Shown: positions 44,001 through 53,642, numbered from the stretch's first letter. The stretch is 64,000 nucleotides of DNA from CAYSCZ01 sp964429655 (GCA_964429655.1 CAYSCZ010000006.1:1-64000); one strand, 5' to 3'. Notes: generated by a model from the letters alone, not told the origin. Translations and numbers: made by a program.

Positions 44001-47000
44001 TACACAAACGGATTTCGATAACGCTAATATTCAATACATTGAATTTTGGTTGATGGACCCATTTATTCAAGGCCCCAGAGGTCAAATAATAGATGGGGAA
44101 TTTAATAGTAATAATACAACAGGCGGTGAAATGGTCTTTAATCTGGGAAATATATCCGAAGATCTTATGCTTGACAGTAGACATGCCTTTGAGAATGGAT
44201 TGCCGCGGGATGGTTCCCTGGAAGATGTCACTCAAAATGCCTGGGGAAGAGTGACCAATCAACAGTATCTAAATGACAACTTTGATAATCTCGATTTTAG
44301 GTCCAATCAGGACGTGGGACTGGACGGGCTTACTGATGAGCTGGAAGTAGAAAAATTTTCCGAAATGTTTGACCCGGCAGTTTTTTCAACAATCTCCGAA
44401 GACCCATCCGGCGACAATTTTCAATACTTTCTTGGTGATGAACTAGACAGCCGAGATGCTAAAATCATAGAGCGATATAAGAACTTCAACGGAATGGATA
44501 ATAACTCTCCGGTAAGTGGCAACAACCAATTCACCCCACAGTCAACACAGGTTCCTGATAACGAAGACCTAAACAATGATAATACAATTAGTGACGTAGA
44601 GCAATATCATGAATACAGAATACCTCTGGAACCAGGCCAGTTTGAAGTTGGCCAAAATAACATTGTAGACCAGGTTACTGATGCCTCAGGAGAAGCTAAT
44701 TGGTATTTATTCAGGATACCCATACGATCAGAAAATAGAAGGATTCACAATGGGATCAATGGTTTCAAAAATATCCGGTTTATTAGAATGTATCTTACCG
44801 AATTCCAACAACCTGTAGTACTAAGAATGGCCAAGTTTCAATTTGTCGGGAGCCAATGGAGACGATACGAACAAGCCTTGAGAGAACCCGGACTATCAGA
44901 AATTCCTGAAAACCCAACATCTAACTTTGACATTTCAGTAGTAAATATTGAGGAGAATGGTGTGCCGGCAGAAGGCAAAGTTCCTTATGTTGTACCCCCG
45001 GGTTTAAATAGGGACAGGGACAATACAACCCCAATTCAAAGACGAAATAACGAGCAATCTTTACAACTATGTATCTCAGATCTGGAGGATGGTGATTCAA
45101 GGGCCGTATTCAAAAACGTTAGCTTTGACCTGATCCGTTACGGTAAAATGAAAATGTTTTTTCATGCTGAGTCCTTTGATGGAGATGTTGTACGTGATGG
45201 AGAAACCACTGCCTTTATTCGCTTAGGAACTGACTTCGTTGATAATTATTATGAGGTGGAAGTCCCTTTAACCATTACCCCTAAAAACCTTACCCTGCAA
45301 GATGCTAATCTTCAGCGATTGGTATGGCCTGAAGAAAATGAAATAGATATTGATTTGGGGGATTTGAGTGGCTTAAAAGCGCTAAGGAACAGACAAGATG
45401 CCAACCCTTTAATACCTTTTACCCGGGAAACTGATGATGGCCGTCATAAGATTACGGTAAAGGGTAATCCGGATATCAGGACAGTGATGACAATTATGAT
45501 TGGTGCCCGAAATCCATCCTCGCCGGACCGGGAAAATAAATCCCTCTGTATCTGGGCAAATGAACTAAGGGTTACAGATTTTGACACAGAAAAAGGTTGG
45601 GCTGCAAATGCCAGGATTAGTACCAAACTCGCTGATTTTGCCACCATAAATGCTTCCGGAAGAATCGTTACATCAGGATTTGGGACGATACAACAAAGGA
45701 TATCTGAAAGGACTACAGAAACGGCAAGAAGTTTTGATGTTTCAGCCAACATAAATGTCGACAAATTATTACTGCCTGAGAAAACCGGTTTAAAAATTCC
45801 AATGTTCGTCAGCTATGAAAAATCAGTTTCCACACCCCGGTTTGACCCCAAAAACCCGGATATAGAGTTGGATGATGCGGTTGATGCCTTTAATGAGGAA
45901 GAAAGTGGTTCAGGCGATGATTTTAAACGAAAGGTTGAAGACAGGACCACAAGAAGGTCAATAAATTTCACGAATGTAAGAAAAGAGAAAGTCAATCCTG
46001 AAGCCAAAAACCATGTTTACGATATTGAGAACTTTTCCTTCACCTACGCATTTAGTGAATCCAAAAGAACTAATTTCAATACAGCTGAAGCCACCCAAAG
46101 AACCATAAGAGGCGGGCTGTCATATAATTACTCACCTGTTGACCTGACCATAGAACCGTTTAAAAATGTTGAGTTATTCGACAGTCCATATTTAACGTTT
46201 TTAAAAGACCTTAACATCAATCCCCTGCCCAGTAATTTTGGTTTCAGAGGCGACTTAAATAGAAGTTTTCAAAAAACTGTTTACAATACCGAACGGGATG
46301 GAAGACTGGTAGCGGACACGGTCAATGCAAACTTTATAAAGACTTTCACGCTTAACAGAAGCTACAATTTAAGGTGGGCATTGACCAGAAGTTTGACCCT
46401 GGATTATTCTGCAAGGGCTAATGCTATCGTGGATGAACCCGAAGAAATTGTCCGGGATGAGGAAGGTAACTTTGTGCGGTTTATTACCAAAGAAGAACGG
46501 AGGGATTCCATAATGGCGAACCTAAAACGACTTGGCAGGATGAAAAACTTTAACCAGAATCTAAATGTCAACTATAAGCTGCCACTTGATAAATTTCCGG
46601 TAACTGACTGGTTAGGTGCAGACCTTAATTACTCCAGCAGCTATACATGGACGGCCGGCTCTTTAGGTGAAATAGAGGTCACGGATTCTCTACCGGAAGG
46701 TGGCGTTGAAACCAGATCAGTTAGCCAAATCGAACTGTTAGGTAATATCATCCAGAATACCCGGCAAAGAGGGGTGACCGGCAAGGTTGACTTGGTAGGC
46801 CTTTACAATAAGGTGCCATTTTTAAAAGAAGCCAACACACCTCAGCGAAAATCCAGAAGGCCCTCCAAAGAAGATACCACCAGAACATCTGCCAGCGGAT
46901 TTGGGAAGGGGCTTTTCAGGTTTTTAATGTCAGTTCGTAATCTAAATTTTACTTACAGCATAAATGAAAGTACTACCCTGCCAGGGTTTAAACCAAGAGC

Positions 47001-48285
47001 ATTTTTATTTGGGCTGGATAGTGGATTAAATGCTCCCGGCCTTGGATTTGTTTTTGGCAGCCAGGATCCGGATGTTAGATTCAGGGCTGCAAGAAATGGA
47101 TGGCTAGCCGTGGGGGAGAATCAGACCAATCAGTTTTCACAAACATTTTCAGAAAACCTTAGTCTGAGAACTTCTGTGGAACCTTTTGATGGACTTAAAA
47201 TCCAATTAGATGCTAAAAGAACAAATACAGCGCGTTTCACCGAATTATTCCGGTTTAACGAACAGGAATTTGAAGATAACCCTTCTAATACTGTAAATGG
47301 GTTTGTAAGCTTAACCCCAATTAGATCAGGGAGTTATGATATATCATACATAGCCGTTAAGACCGCTTTCGACAGGAATAACGATCAAAATGAATCCACG
47401 GCCTTTAATCAATTCGAAGAAAATATAGGTACGATATTAAACAGAATACAAACCATAAACCCTGAATTTGATACACTTTCTCAGGATGTGTTAATCCCTG
47501 CTTTCATATCCGCTTATTCCGGCGCTGATGCTTCCTCCATCCCATTAACGCCATTCCCTAAAACACCACTTCCAAACTGGCGATTAGATTTTGCCGGACT
47601 ATCCAACCTTCCCGGATTCAGTGAAAATATCTCATCAATTAATCTGACCCACAGCTATGTGTCAAATTATCGGGTAAATAACTATCAGAATACTGGTGTA
47701 TTCGAAGAAAACATTGATTTAAGTAACAACATTCTTAACTATACGCCTGTCCTAAATATTGATGAAGAAAGTGGTGGCACCTTCGTTCCTAAATATAGAA
47801 TTACACAGGTTTCCATAAGCGAACGATTTGCCCCTTTGATAGGAATAAATATCCGTACAAAAGGTGGCATTACCACAAAAATCGACTATAACAGGGATCG
47901 GAACCTTACCCTAAACCTGTCTAATGGCCAGGTTACAGAAACAAAGAATAGTGATGTATCCTTTGATTTTGGTTACACAAAAGATAATTTCAGGTTACCC
48001 TTCAAGGTCCAGGGAAGAACAGTTACCCTGGATAATGAAATATCTTTTCGAGTGGCTTTCACGGTAAGAGATTCGAAATCATTCCAAAGAAAAATCAATG
48101 ATGAAAATATCCTGACCAATGGCAATTTAAATTTTCAACTTCGACCGACATTAAATTATGTTTTGAATGAGCGATTAAATCTAACAATGTTTTTTGAGCG
48201 TACGATTAATGAACCCAGGGTATCGAATTCATTTAGAAGAGGTACCACTGCTTTTGGTGGCCAACTCAGATTTAGCCTGCAATAA
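41080..48285 (+). CDS. sprA: Type IX secretion translocon / gliding motility protein SprA
   Basis: A 2401-residue outer-membrane protein, close to the ~2400 residues of Flavobacterium johnsoniae SprA. By established work, SprA (Sov) forms a very large single-chain beta barrel that is the type IX protein-conducting channel. Here a signal peptide (to about residue 27, ending SYAQ) starts at a TTG. Long runs of alternating amphipathic strands follow, with periplasmic or plug segments such as GGSYIDIQPNGFINLDFGG, YEEDIIKKIEIGNVSLP and GQGTSFIDDFENA. The C-terminus has barrel strands and ends in FGGQLRFSLQ. Partners in the window include PorV, its shuttle, and the sortase PorU. ruvA lies 13 bases upstream and gcvH follows. 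Confidence 0.96.
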   Translation: MQYLKFFSQPLLILLCLFTSTHLSYAQEGEEPSDTTKYEPSTRPTFSPSFRFGDPFSNRATRSPLFLKDPSSLEIEIDTGLNYTIYEKIGNTEFRPISSMSFREFNRFQSDKIIKDGWKNRSEALDGESAVSGRRLIPKIYFNPVFDRVFGGSYIDIQPNGFINLDFGGRWQRINNPAIPIRQQRNGGFDFNQQISMNVVGNVGEKLAITANFDNNNTFDFQNNMRVEYTGYEEDIIKKIEIGNVSLPISNSLINGGQSLFGVKTQLQFGNLFVSAIASRQQGRTEVINLESGFQGSEFEVRGSNYDENRHFFLSHFFRDNYESWLSNLPQISSGLSINRVEVYVLNRINDTQTLRNFVAFTDLGESRVLLRPDNPNVIPVTGVASSNNANELYSNLRNTAGIRDIDQIDNILENQFAFERTQDYVKITSARKLEERDYTINRELGYITLLRRLQNDEVLAVAYEYSFNGNRFKVGELTEDVQSLGLQDNQPLFLKMLRPNRIDTELPTWDLMMKNIYNLNANQVEKDGFQLRIIYRDDLTGIDNPSLQEGPPEVIDRPLLELFELDNLNQNNDPQPDGNFDYVEGVTIQPSNGNIIFPVLEPFGSTLREKLEPDQDAINRFVFDTLYRTTRNEAEQQSDVNKFFIKGEYQAGSASEIVLPGINISEGSVTVTAGNTPLIEGTDFRVDYNLGRVTILNQGVLSSGKEIQVAYEKADLFNFRSRWLTGLRLDYELSDDINFGATLLRLNERPGGISRFSIGDEPTRNTKYGFDVNFRKNSRAITNAIDAIPLIRTKEESSVNFSGEFAQLIPGTSNQIQGQGTSFIDDFENAITPINLGGNPLAWKLASTPETDDNQFDLRPPGDSTNNFLPYAYRRAKTAWYIIDNSVFYRTAGGLRPDNLTETDLENHYVRAVLPQEIFRQQDRQLVNINIPVFNVAYFPSERGQYNYNPDTQPESRLPEPTKNYGGITRAITTQTDFDNANIQYIEFWLMDPFIQGPRGQIIDGEFNSNNTTGGEMVFNLGNISEDLMLDSRHAFENGLPRDGSLEDVTQNAWGRVTNQQYLNDNFDNLDFRSNQDVGLDGLTDELEVEKFSEMFDPAVFSTISEDPSGDNFQYFLGDELDSRDAKIIERYKNFNGMDNNSPVSGNNQFTPQSTQVPDNEDLNNDNTISDVEQYHEYRIPLEPGQFEVGQNNIVDQVTDASGEANWYLFRIPIRSENRRIHNGINGFKNIRFIRMYLTEFQQPVVLRMAKFQFVGSQWRRYEQALREPGLSEIPENPTSNFDISVVNIEENGVPAEGKVPYVVPPGLNRDRDNTTPIQRRNNEQSLQLCISDLEDGDSRAVFKNVSFDLIRYGKMKMFFHAESFDGDVVRDGETTAFIRLGTDFVDNYYEVEVPLTITPKNLTLQDANLQRLVWPEENEIDIDLGDLSGLKALRNRQDANPLIPFTRETDDGRHKITVKGNPDIRTVMTIMIGARNPSSPDRENKSLCIWANELRVTDFDTEKGWAANARISTKLADFATINASGRIVTSGFGTIQQRISERTTETARSFDVSANINVDKLLLPEKTGLKIPMFVSYEKSVSTPRFDPKNPDIELDDAVDAFNEEESGSGDDFKRKVEDRTTRRSINFTNVRKEKVNPEAKNHVYDIENFSFTYAFSESKRTNFNTAEATQRTIRGGLSYNYSPVDLTIEPFKNVELFDSPYLTFLKDLNINPLPSNFGFRGDLNRSFQKTVYNTERDGRLVADTVNANFIKTFTLNRSYNLRWALTRSLTLDYSARANAIVDEPEEIVRDEEGNFVRFITKEERRDSIMANLKRLGRMKNFNQNLNVNYKLPLDKFPVTDWLGADLNYSSSYTWTAGSLGEIEVTDSLPEGGVETRSVSQIELLGNIIQNTRQRGVTGKVDLVGLYNKVPFLKEANTPQRKSRRPSKEDTTRTSASGFGKGLFRFLMSVRNLNFTYSINESTTLPGFKPRAFLFGLDSGLNAPGLGFVFGSQDPDVRFRAARNGWLAVGENQTNQFSQTFSENLSLRTSVEPFDGLKIQLDAKRTNTARFTELFRFNEQEFEDNPSNTVNGFVSLTPIRSGSYDISYIAVKTAFDRNNDQNESTAFNQFEENIGTILNRIQTINPEFDTLSQDVLIPAFISAYSGADASSIPLTPFPKTPLPNWRLDFAGLSNLPGFSENISSINLTHSYVSNYRVNNYQNTGVFEENIDLSNNILNYTPVLNIDEESGGTFVPKYRITQVSISERFAPLIGINIRTKGGITTKIDYNRDRNLTLNLSNGQVTETKNSDVSFDFGYTKDNFRLPFKVQGRTVTLDNEISFRVAFTVRDSKSFQRKINDENILTNGNLNFQLRPTLNYVLNERLNLTMFFERTINEPRVSNSFRRGTTAFGGQLRFSLQ

Positions 48286-48354
48286 TATTTCTTTATTCTT
48301 TCCCTCATTTGTTTCATATTAGTTATTATTGATTTCTAATAAATTATTACCCCT

Positions 48355-48735
48355 ATGAATTTTCCTGATAATCTTAAGTACACGAAAGACCATGAGTGGA
48401 TTAAAGTGGAAGGCGATATCGCTATTGTTGGCATAACAGATTTTGCTCAAAAAGAACTAGGCGATATTGTTTACGTAGAAGTAGAAACTGAAGGTGAGGA
48501 TATAGAAAAAGGCCAAGTTTTTGGAACAGTTGAAGCTGTGAAAACAGTTTCGGATCTATTTATGCCTGTAAGTGGTGTTGTCGAAGAATTTAATTCTGAA
48601 CTAGAGAGCAATCCTGAGATTGTAAATGAAGATCCTTACGATAAAGGGTGGATGATCAAAATTAAAATGAATAAAAGTACTGAACTTGATGATCTTATGG
48701 AAGCCATCGATTATCAAGCCGAAGTAGAAAAATAG
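48355..48735 (+). CDS. gcvH: Glycine cleavage system H protein
   Basis: A 126-residue lipoyl carrier of the glycine cleavage complex. It begins NFPDNLKYTKDHEWIKVEG. The lipoylated residue is Lys63 in FGTVEAVKTVSD, and EDPYDKGWMIKIK is the usual C-terminal signature. It passes the aminomethyl group from GcvP to GcvT. It links loosely with kbl/tdh, which produce glycine. It follows sprA after 69 bases, the conserved position in gliding Bacteroidota. Confidence 0.96.
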   Translation: MNFPDNLKYTKDHEWIKVEGDIAIVGITDFAQKELGDIVYVEVETEGEDIEKGQVFGTVEAVKTVSDLFMPVSGVVEEFNSELESNPEIVNEDPYDKGWMIKIKMNKSTELDDLMEAIDYQAEVEK

Positions 48736-48807
48736 TAAATAAATAAGTTCATTTTTAAATTGGATAAAAGGTTCATATTTTTAGTATTAAAAAATGACTT
48801 TTATCAT

Positions 48808-48815
48808 TATATTTG
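48808..48815 (+). promoter_or_regulatory. -7 element (TATATTTG) for the TonB gene
   Basis: An exact TAnnTTTG match lies 22 bases before the ATG at 48838, in the very AT-rich 102-base gap after gcvH. The -33 region has only a TTAG-like match. Confidence 0.45.
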
Positions 48816-48837
48816 AATTAGTATAACTTTTTTTAAT

Positions 48838-49512
48838 ATGGAACAAAAGAAATCACAGAAAGCTGATTTAACCAAAAGAACGGGGTTATTCCTTAATGTT
48901 GGATTGGCCATAAGCCTGCTCCTGGTAATCACAGCTTTTGAATGGAAATTTTATGAAGAGGGATCCGCGGTGGACCTGGGATCAGTTGAGGATGACTTTG
49001 AAGACATTATGGAGATTCCGCCTACCCAACAGCCGCCACCACCACCTCCAAAAGTTCAACTTCCTAAGATCATCGAAGTACCGGATGAAGAAGAAATCGA
49101 AGAAGATATAGAAATTGACCTGGATGTTGAGGTAACCGAGGATACAGAAATTGAAGAAATTATTTTTGAGGAAGCACCAGAAGAAGAGGAAATAGAAGAG
49201 ATTTTCACAATAGTTGAGGATCAACCGGAATTTCCCGGAGGAACAGCCGCCTTCTATAAATTTGTTGGTAAAAACCTGAAGTACCCAAATCAAGCCAGAA
49301 GAATGGGTGTGGAAGGAAAAGTGTTTGTTCAGTTTGTTGTTGGGAAAGATGGTAAAATTACAGAGGTACAGGCTGTTAAAGGTATTGGTGCAGGTTGTGA
49401 CGAAGAGGCGGTTAGAGTACTGAGAGATTCCCCTAAATGGAAACCAGGTAGGCAGAGAGGACGGGCCGTAAAAGTTAGGATGATACTCCCGATTACTTTT
49501 AAACTGAATTAA
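48838..49512 (+). CDS. Energy transducer TonB family protein
   Basis: A 224-residue TonB-like protein. It has one N-terminal membrane helix (about residues 16-33), a short proline stretch (TQQPPPPPPKV), a long Glu/Asp/Ile-rich acidic linker (residues about 75-125), and a C-terminal TonB domain. The TonB domain carries EFPGGTAAFYKFVGKNLKYP, GVEGKVFVQFVVGKDG and WKPGRQRGRAVKVRM. It couples the proton-motive force to outer-membrane transporters. ExbB and ExbD are not in the window. The acidic linker, in place of the usual Pro-Lys one, is a Bacteroidota trait. A strong hairpin terminator follows. Confidence 0.92.
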   Translation: MEQKKSQKADLTKRTGLFLNVGLAISLLLVITAFEWKFYEEGSAVDLGSVEDDFEDIMEIPPTQQPPPPPPKVQLPKIIEVPDEEEIEEDIEIDLDVEVTEDTEIEEIIFEEAPEEEEIEEIFTIVEDQPEFPGGTAAFYKFVGKNLKYPNQARRMGVEGKVFVQFVVGKDGKITEVQAVKGIGAGCDEEAVRVLRDSPKWKPGRQRGRAVKVRMILPITFKLN

Positions 49513-49534
49513 TTAGTTTCGAAGTTTTAATTAT

Positions 49535-49567
49535 AAAAAAAAGCAGATCAAACAGTCTGCTTTTTTT
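49535..49567. terminator. Bidirectional rho-independent terminator between tonB and yicC
   Basis: A run of A's (49535-49542) leads into the stem GCAGA/TCTGC with an 8-base loop, and a run of seven T's follows. The A and T tracts extend the stem and serve as the U tract on either strand. It ends the tonB message and the convergent yicC message, and overlaps the yicC stop codon. Confidence 0.85.
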
Positions 49568-50435
49568 ATAATATATTCATCACTTGTTCTTTGATCTTTT
49601 CAAGATCTTCTTTCATGGAGACTACCAGTCGTTGTATACTTGAAAAGTTAGCTTTTGATCCGATGGTATTTATTTCCCTCCCCATCTCCTGGGCAATAAA
49701 ATTAAGTTTTTTGCCGGAGGGGTCATTCTTTAAAGACTCCTCAAAGAAATCAATATGATTAACCAGCCTGATTTTTTCTTCTGAGATGTCATTCTTTTCC
49801 AGGTAATAGATCAGTTCTTGTTCAAACCTATTTTTATCAACCTCATCCTCATTAAGAAATTCTTTTAAATTATTATTCAACCTTTGTTTAATCTTTTCAA
49901 TCCTTTTTGGATCTTCAGCATCAATCCTTTTAAGGTTAGCCCTAATATTTTCATTATATTCATACAGTTTTACTTTCAATGATTCTCCTTCGGTCTCCCG
50001 GTATTTTACACATTGATCAGCTGCTGAAATGATAGAACCCTTCAATTTTTCCCAATCTATATAACCGCTTAGTTCCTTATAGACCACAACTTGTGGAAAT
50101 TGTAAGATAGCTTTTATTATTTCATTGGATTGAGCCCCAAGTTCATTGTTTAGGGTATTTAATTCATTGAAATAATGTGCAAAAAGCGCTTTGTTAATCG
50201 ATACTGTCGGTTTGATATCTTCTCCGGCGTCTAAATCAATGATCAGATTGACTTTGCCCCTTATTAATAATTTACTTAATAACTGTTTAATCTCAGATTC
50301 TCTATCGGCTATTTCTTTAGGCAGTTTTAACGTAAAATCAAGATATTTTGCATTTAATGTCTTTAACTCAATATTAAAATTACCTATTGCGCTATTACAG
50401 CCAGCCTGACCATAACCAGTCATGGATTGTATCAT
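49566..50435 (-). CDS. yicC: YicC/YloC family endoribonuclease
   Basis: A 289-residue protein of the YicC family, recently shown in other bacteria to be an RNA endonuclease. The N-terminal MIQSMTGYGQA and ELKTLNAKYLDFTLKLP are the family hallmarks. The C-terminal domain carries KLNFIAQEMGREINTIGSKA, the other conserved block. The length is standard. It is the last gene of a minus-strand set after the large outer-membrane protein gene (27 bases between) and ends in the bidirectional terminator. Confidence 0.93.
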   Translation of the reverse strand: MIQSMTGYGQAGCNSAIGNFNIELKTLNAKYLDFTLKLPKEIADRESEIKQLLSKLLIRGKVNLIIDLDAGEDIKPTVSINKALFAHYFNELNTLNNELGAQSNEIIKAILQFPQVVVYKELSGYIDWEKLKGSIISAADQCVKYRETEGESLKVKLYEYNENIRANLKRIDAEDPKRIEKIKQRLNNNLKEFLNEDEVDKNRFEQELIYYLEKNDISEEKIRLVNHIDFFEESLKNDPSGKKLNFIAQEMGREINTIGSKANFSSIQRLVVSMKEDLEKIKEQVMNIL

Positions 50436-50462
50436 CCATTAAATCTAAGCAATAATGTTTAT

Positions 50463-53400
50463 TTAAAAATCATATCCCAGGGATACATGAAACTTAGGGT
50501 TACCGGTCTCGAAATCCTCAATGGGCCATGCTACATCCAGGCGCAAAAAATAACCTAGTATTACTGTTCTAAAACCACCCCCATAACTTGATAGCCATGG
50601 GTTTCTTGAGGTTCTCAGAGTAGCTTCAAAAGGTCCGGATTGAACCTCTCTTGTATTAATGCTATTATTTCGGTTAAATGGCGACACACCCGTCCATGCA
50701 GAACCAAAATCATAGAACCCAACCAACATAAGGTTTCTGAAGAAATTAGAGGAGATCGGTGCCCTTGTAAAGTATTTCACGATAGGAAATCTTAGTTCTG
50801 CATTAAAAGCAAGTACATTCGTGCCGCTAAACCTATTGTAATTAAATCCTCTTAAATCCACGAATTCCGTAAATAAGACATTTGTATTATCTATGTTATC
50901 ATTTATTTCAAGTGGACTACCTTCAACATTATCGGTTCTGTTAAATAGCCAATTGTCAACACCTCCCAACAAAAACTCTTGTTGATTATTACCAAACGAT
51001 TTCCCGTAGTATAACTTGGTAGCAAAAACAAATTCACGGTGTATCTGCTGATAATGCCTAAGGTCCATCGTTAGTTTTCTAAAACTATTTTGGTTATCAT
51101 TTATTGAATTGAATTGGCTAAAAGCTAATCTTCCCCTCGTTCCCTGAAAGAGATCAATCCCACTGACAAGGGTATTATCAAAAACAATTTCAGAGTTAAA
51201 TCCAATATAATCCCTTCGACTGTCCGGTGCCAGGTTGGGGTTTCCAGTACTCACTACAGCATCGAATCGAAGGTTATAGAAATTAGTAAGTGTATAAAAA
51301 GGTGAAATAGAGACACGTAATGAGGGCGTGATAGGCAATGATGCACCAAGGGTAACAGAATTCTTGGTGTAGCGTTGGATAGATAATTCCTGATTGTCAC
51401 GTAAAATAACATTCCTTTCAAACCTTGCGCTGAAGTCGAGCTTATACTTCAAATATTGATACTCCCCAAAAATATCACCATCTTTAAGGTCGGCTATAGC
51501 CAATACACCTCCATAGATTTTATGGTTCTCAAGCCTATCATTCATCTGGGTTTCCAGGAAAGCACCAAAACCCCTTAAAGGATCAATCACAAATGAAGTG
51601 ATAATATTGTCAGCACTAAACTTATTTTGATAATTGAGCGGGCCTATTACTTCTTTTTTACTCTGGAATTTACTGTATTTAGCCAGGTAAGACTCCGTTT
51701 CACTAAGGTTATCATCTGACTCATCCTCAAATTGATAATTATCTGTATCAATAATATGATCATCTGCCGGGGGCTCCTGGGTTGGTTTATCTTTCTCGGA
51801 TTCCTCAATCGTATCTTTTTCCATTCTTTTCTTGTCTAACCTTTCACTGATAAACCTGGCTTTTAATAGATCTTTTCTGGGTGTGTTAGGAGCAAAAACT
51901 GTACTGCTCAAATTAAAGGTTCGATCTAAAAAAATCTTTCCAGTGCCCCCTTCCACCATATTGTAGGTTATCAGTGAAGGATCTAACACATTTATATCAA
52001 ATTCAGAAATATCAGTATTGAATCTTGTTAATTCATTAAAGACATTATTTGTTAAATTATACTTATATAAGTTTTGTATACCTTTTTGATCACTCAGGTA
52101 TATCATCAAATTTCTATTAACAGGGTGTGGCATTCGATCGTTGCTCAAGGTATTTGTTAATCGATAAAGCACATTATCCGTAGTATCAAGGTCGTATAAA
52201 AACAAATTGAACTTATTTCCTATATCCTTGAGTTCTGACCCTGTATTCACTCCTAAGGTATCATTTGGCCTGTTAGAGCTAAATACAAATGCATCCTGGC
52301 CCGGTATAAACTGGGGCTCTACGTCGTCCCAGTCATCCCTGGTTATCCTTCGTGTGGCACTCCTGAGTAAGCTAATGAGAAACAGATCGCTCTGACCATT
52401 GGTGCTGGCGCTGAGAAGTGCAATTTTTCCACTGGAATGAAATGTAAGTCCATTGATCTGTTGGTACCTCGACAAAGGTTTTTGAAGCTTAGATTTATTA
52501 TTTATGTTTTGTTGAATCAGATAGTAATAACCATCCTTATATTCAATGTATCCAAGCGTATTGTCATCAATCCAATCCAATAGCGGGAGGTTATAATCCA
52601 CTTTCTGATTAATTCTTCTAAAACCTCCCCTTTCCAGTGTATTTTCGTTTTTTGTGTCAAGGTCAATAATTTTTATGGCATAGTTACCTTCATGATGCTC
52701 CACATATGCCAATTTTTTCCCATCAGGACTAACTCTGTTGTTCTTGATTACATGTCCGGACTTAACTTTATTAACAAGCAGTTTTTCTTTCGGGGCCGGA
52801 TTATATCCATTATTCACTCTTTCATTGCTGTTATAATAAAATCCCCTCCATTGATTTATAAATGATTTGTAGGGTACACCCAATGAACTAGCAATACTAT
52901 TTTCTTCGGTCCTTATGATTCTTGTAAGGTTCAGGATGTTGGATATATTACTCTCCCCATATCTTATAGCTATAAAATTCCATACAGATTGGCCTAAGAT
53001 CTCCGCTTCTTTTCCTTCTAACTTACCGAGCTTTTTAAAATTCTGCGTTTCAAAAAAATCCCTGACTATTCCATCCATCTTGGAGTCCCAACCATACGTG
53101 AGGTATCTTGAGGCACCTGATATAAACCAATCAGGCAAGCTGAGCAGGTAAGCATTTTGAAACATGTCTGTCAAGCTGCCTCCAAACAGCATATCCTGAA
53201 GTAGCATATTTGAATAGTTGCGTATTAATACATTTTTAAATGCTGCCTTGCTGCCCGGATAAGCAACCTCAATTTGAAGTTTAACGAAATTTGTTTGTCC
53301 ACTTATGGTAAAACTGGGCCCGTCTATACCAATATTGCTTTGGTGAAGATCCCTAACAGAATTGTAGATAAAAATCTTTGTCTTGGCATATGGCGCGTAA

Positions 53401-53642
53401 CCTATAATATCGGTTATTTTACTAAAATCATCTTCTAAATAATTAATTGCAGTTTCAGCCAGTTCCCTACCACCGGTGTAATAAGACACATCGAAATTTT
53501 CACTGGAAAATGTATACCATTTAAATTCCTTGTATTGAATCCTGTTTTTACCGAATAAAAATTTGGGCTCTTGGGCTTTTGTGAAATTAGAATTAGCAAA
53601 AAAATAAAATAATAAGAGGAAGAGACAGAATTTATTAAGCAT
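50463..53642 (-). CDS. Outer-membrane protein: degenerate peptidase-like domain, TolB-type propeller and beta barrel
   Basis: About 1059 residues from the preferred Met (codon at 53642, MLNKFCLFLLLFYFF signal peptide); the frame also has an earlier start at 53675. Residues about 25-260 resemble the peptidase MA/gluzincin-like domains. However, where active members have HExxH this protein reads RNYSN (141-145), and LPDWFISGASRYL (169-181) stands for the usual WFxEG segment, so catalysis looks lost. A WD40/PD40 propeller follows (about residues 270-580) with repeats such as VSPDGKKLAYVEH and QDAFVFSSNRPND. A C-terminal Omp85-like barrel follows from about 680 to the final SLGYDF. The function is unknown. 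It overlaps the FAD oxidoreductase gene by eight bases. Confidence 0.75.
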   Translation of the reverse strand: MLNKFCLFLLLFYFFANSNFTKAQEPKFLFGKNRIQYKEFKWYTFSSENFDVSYYTGGRELAETAINYLEDDFSKITDIIGYAPYAKTKIFIYNSVRDLHQSNIGIDGPSFTISGQTNFVKLQIEVAYPGSKAAFKNVLIRNYSNMLLQDMLFGGSLTDMFQNAYLLSLPDWFISGASRYLTYGWDSKMDGIVRDFFETQNFKKLGKLEGKEAEILGQSVWNFIAIRYGESNISNILNLTRIIRTEENSIASSLGVPYKSFINQWRGFYYNSNERVNNGYNPAPKEKLLVNKVKSGHVIKNNRVSPDGKKLAYVEHHEGNYAIKIIDLDTKNENTLERGGFRRINQKVDYNLPLLDWIDDNTLGYIEYKDGYYYLIQQNINNKSKLQKPLSRYQQINGLTFHSSGKIALLSASTNGQSDLFLISLLRSATRRITRDDWDDVEPQFIPGQDAFVFSSNRPNDTLGVNTGSELKDIGNKFNLFLYDLDTTDNVLYRLTNTLSNDRMPHPVNRNLMIYLSDQKGIQNLYKYNLTNNVFNELTRFNTDISEFDINVLDPSLITYNMVEGGTGKIFLDRTFNLSSTVFAPNTPRKDLLKARFISERLDKKRMEKDTIEESEKDKPTQEPPADDHIIDTDNYQFEDESDDNLSETESYLAKYSKFQSKKEVIGPLNYQNKFSADNIITSFVIDPLRGFGAFLETQMNDRLENHKIYGGVLAIADLKDGDIFGEYQYLKYKLDFSARFERNVILRDNQELSIQRYTKNSVTLGASLPITPSLRVSISPFYTLTNFYNLRFDAVVSTGNPNLAPDSRRDYIGFNSEIVFDNTLVSGIDLFQGTRGRLAFSQFNSINDNQNSFRKLTMDLRHYQQIHREFVFATKLYYGKSFGNNQQEFLLGGVDNWLFNRTDNVEGSPLEINDNIDNTNVLFTEFVDLRGFNYNRFSGTNVLAFNAELRFPIVKYFTRAPISSNFFRNLMLVGFYDFGSAWTGVSPFNRNNSINTREVQSGPFEATLRTSRNPWLSSYGGGFRTVILGYFLRLDVAWPIEDFETGNPKFHVSLGYDF

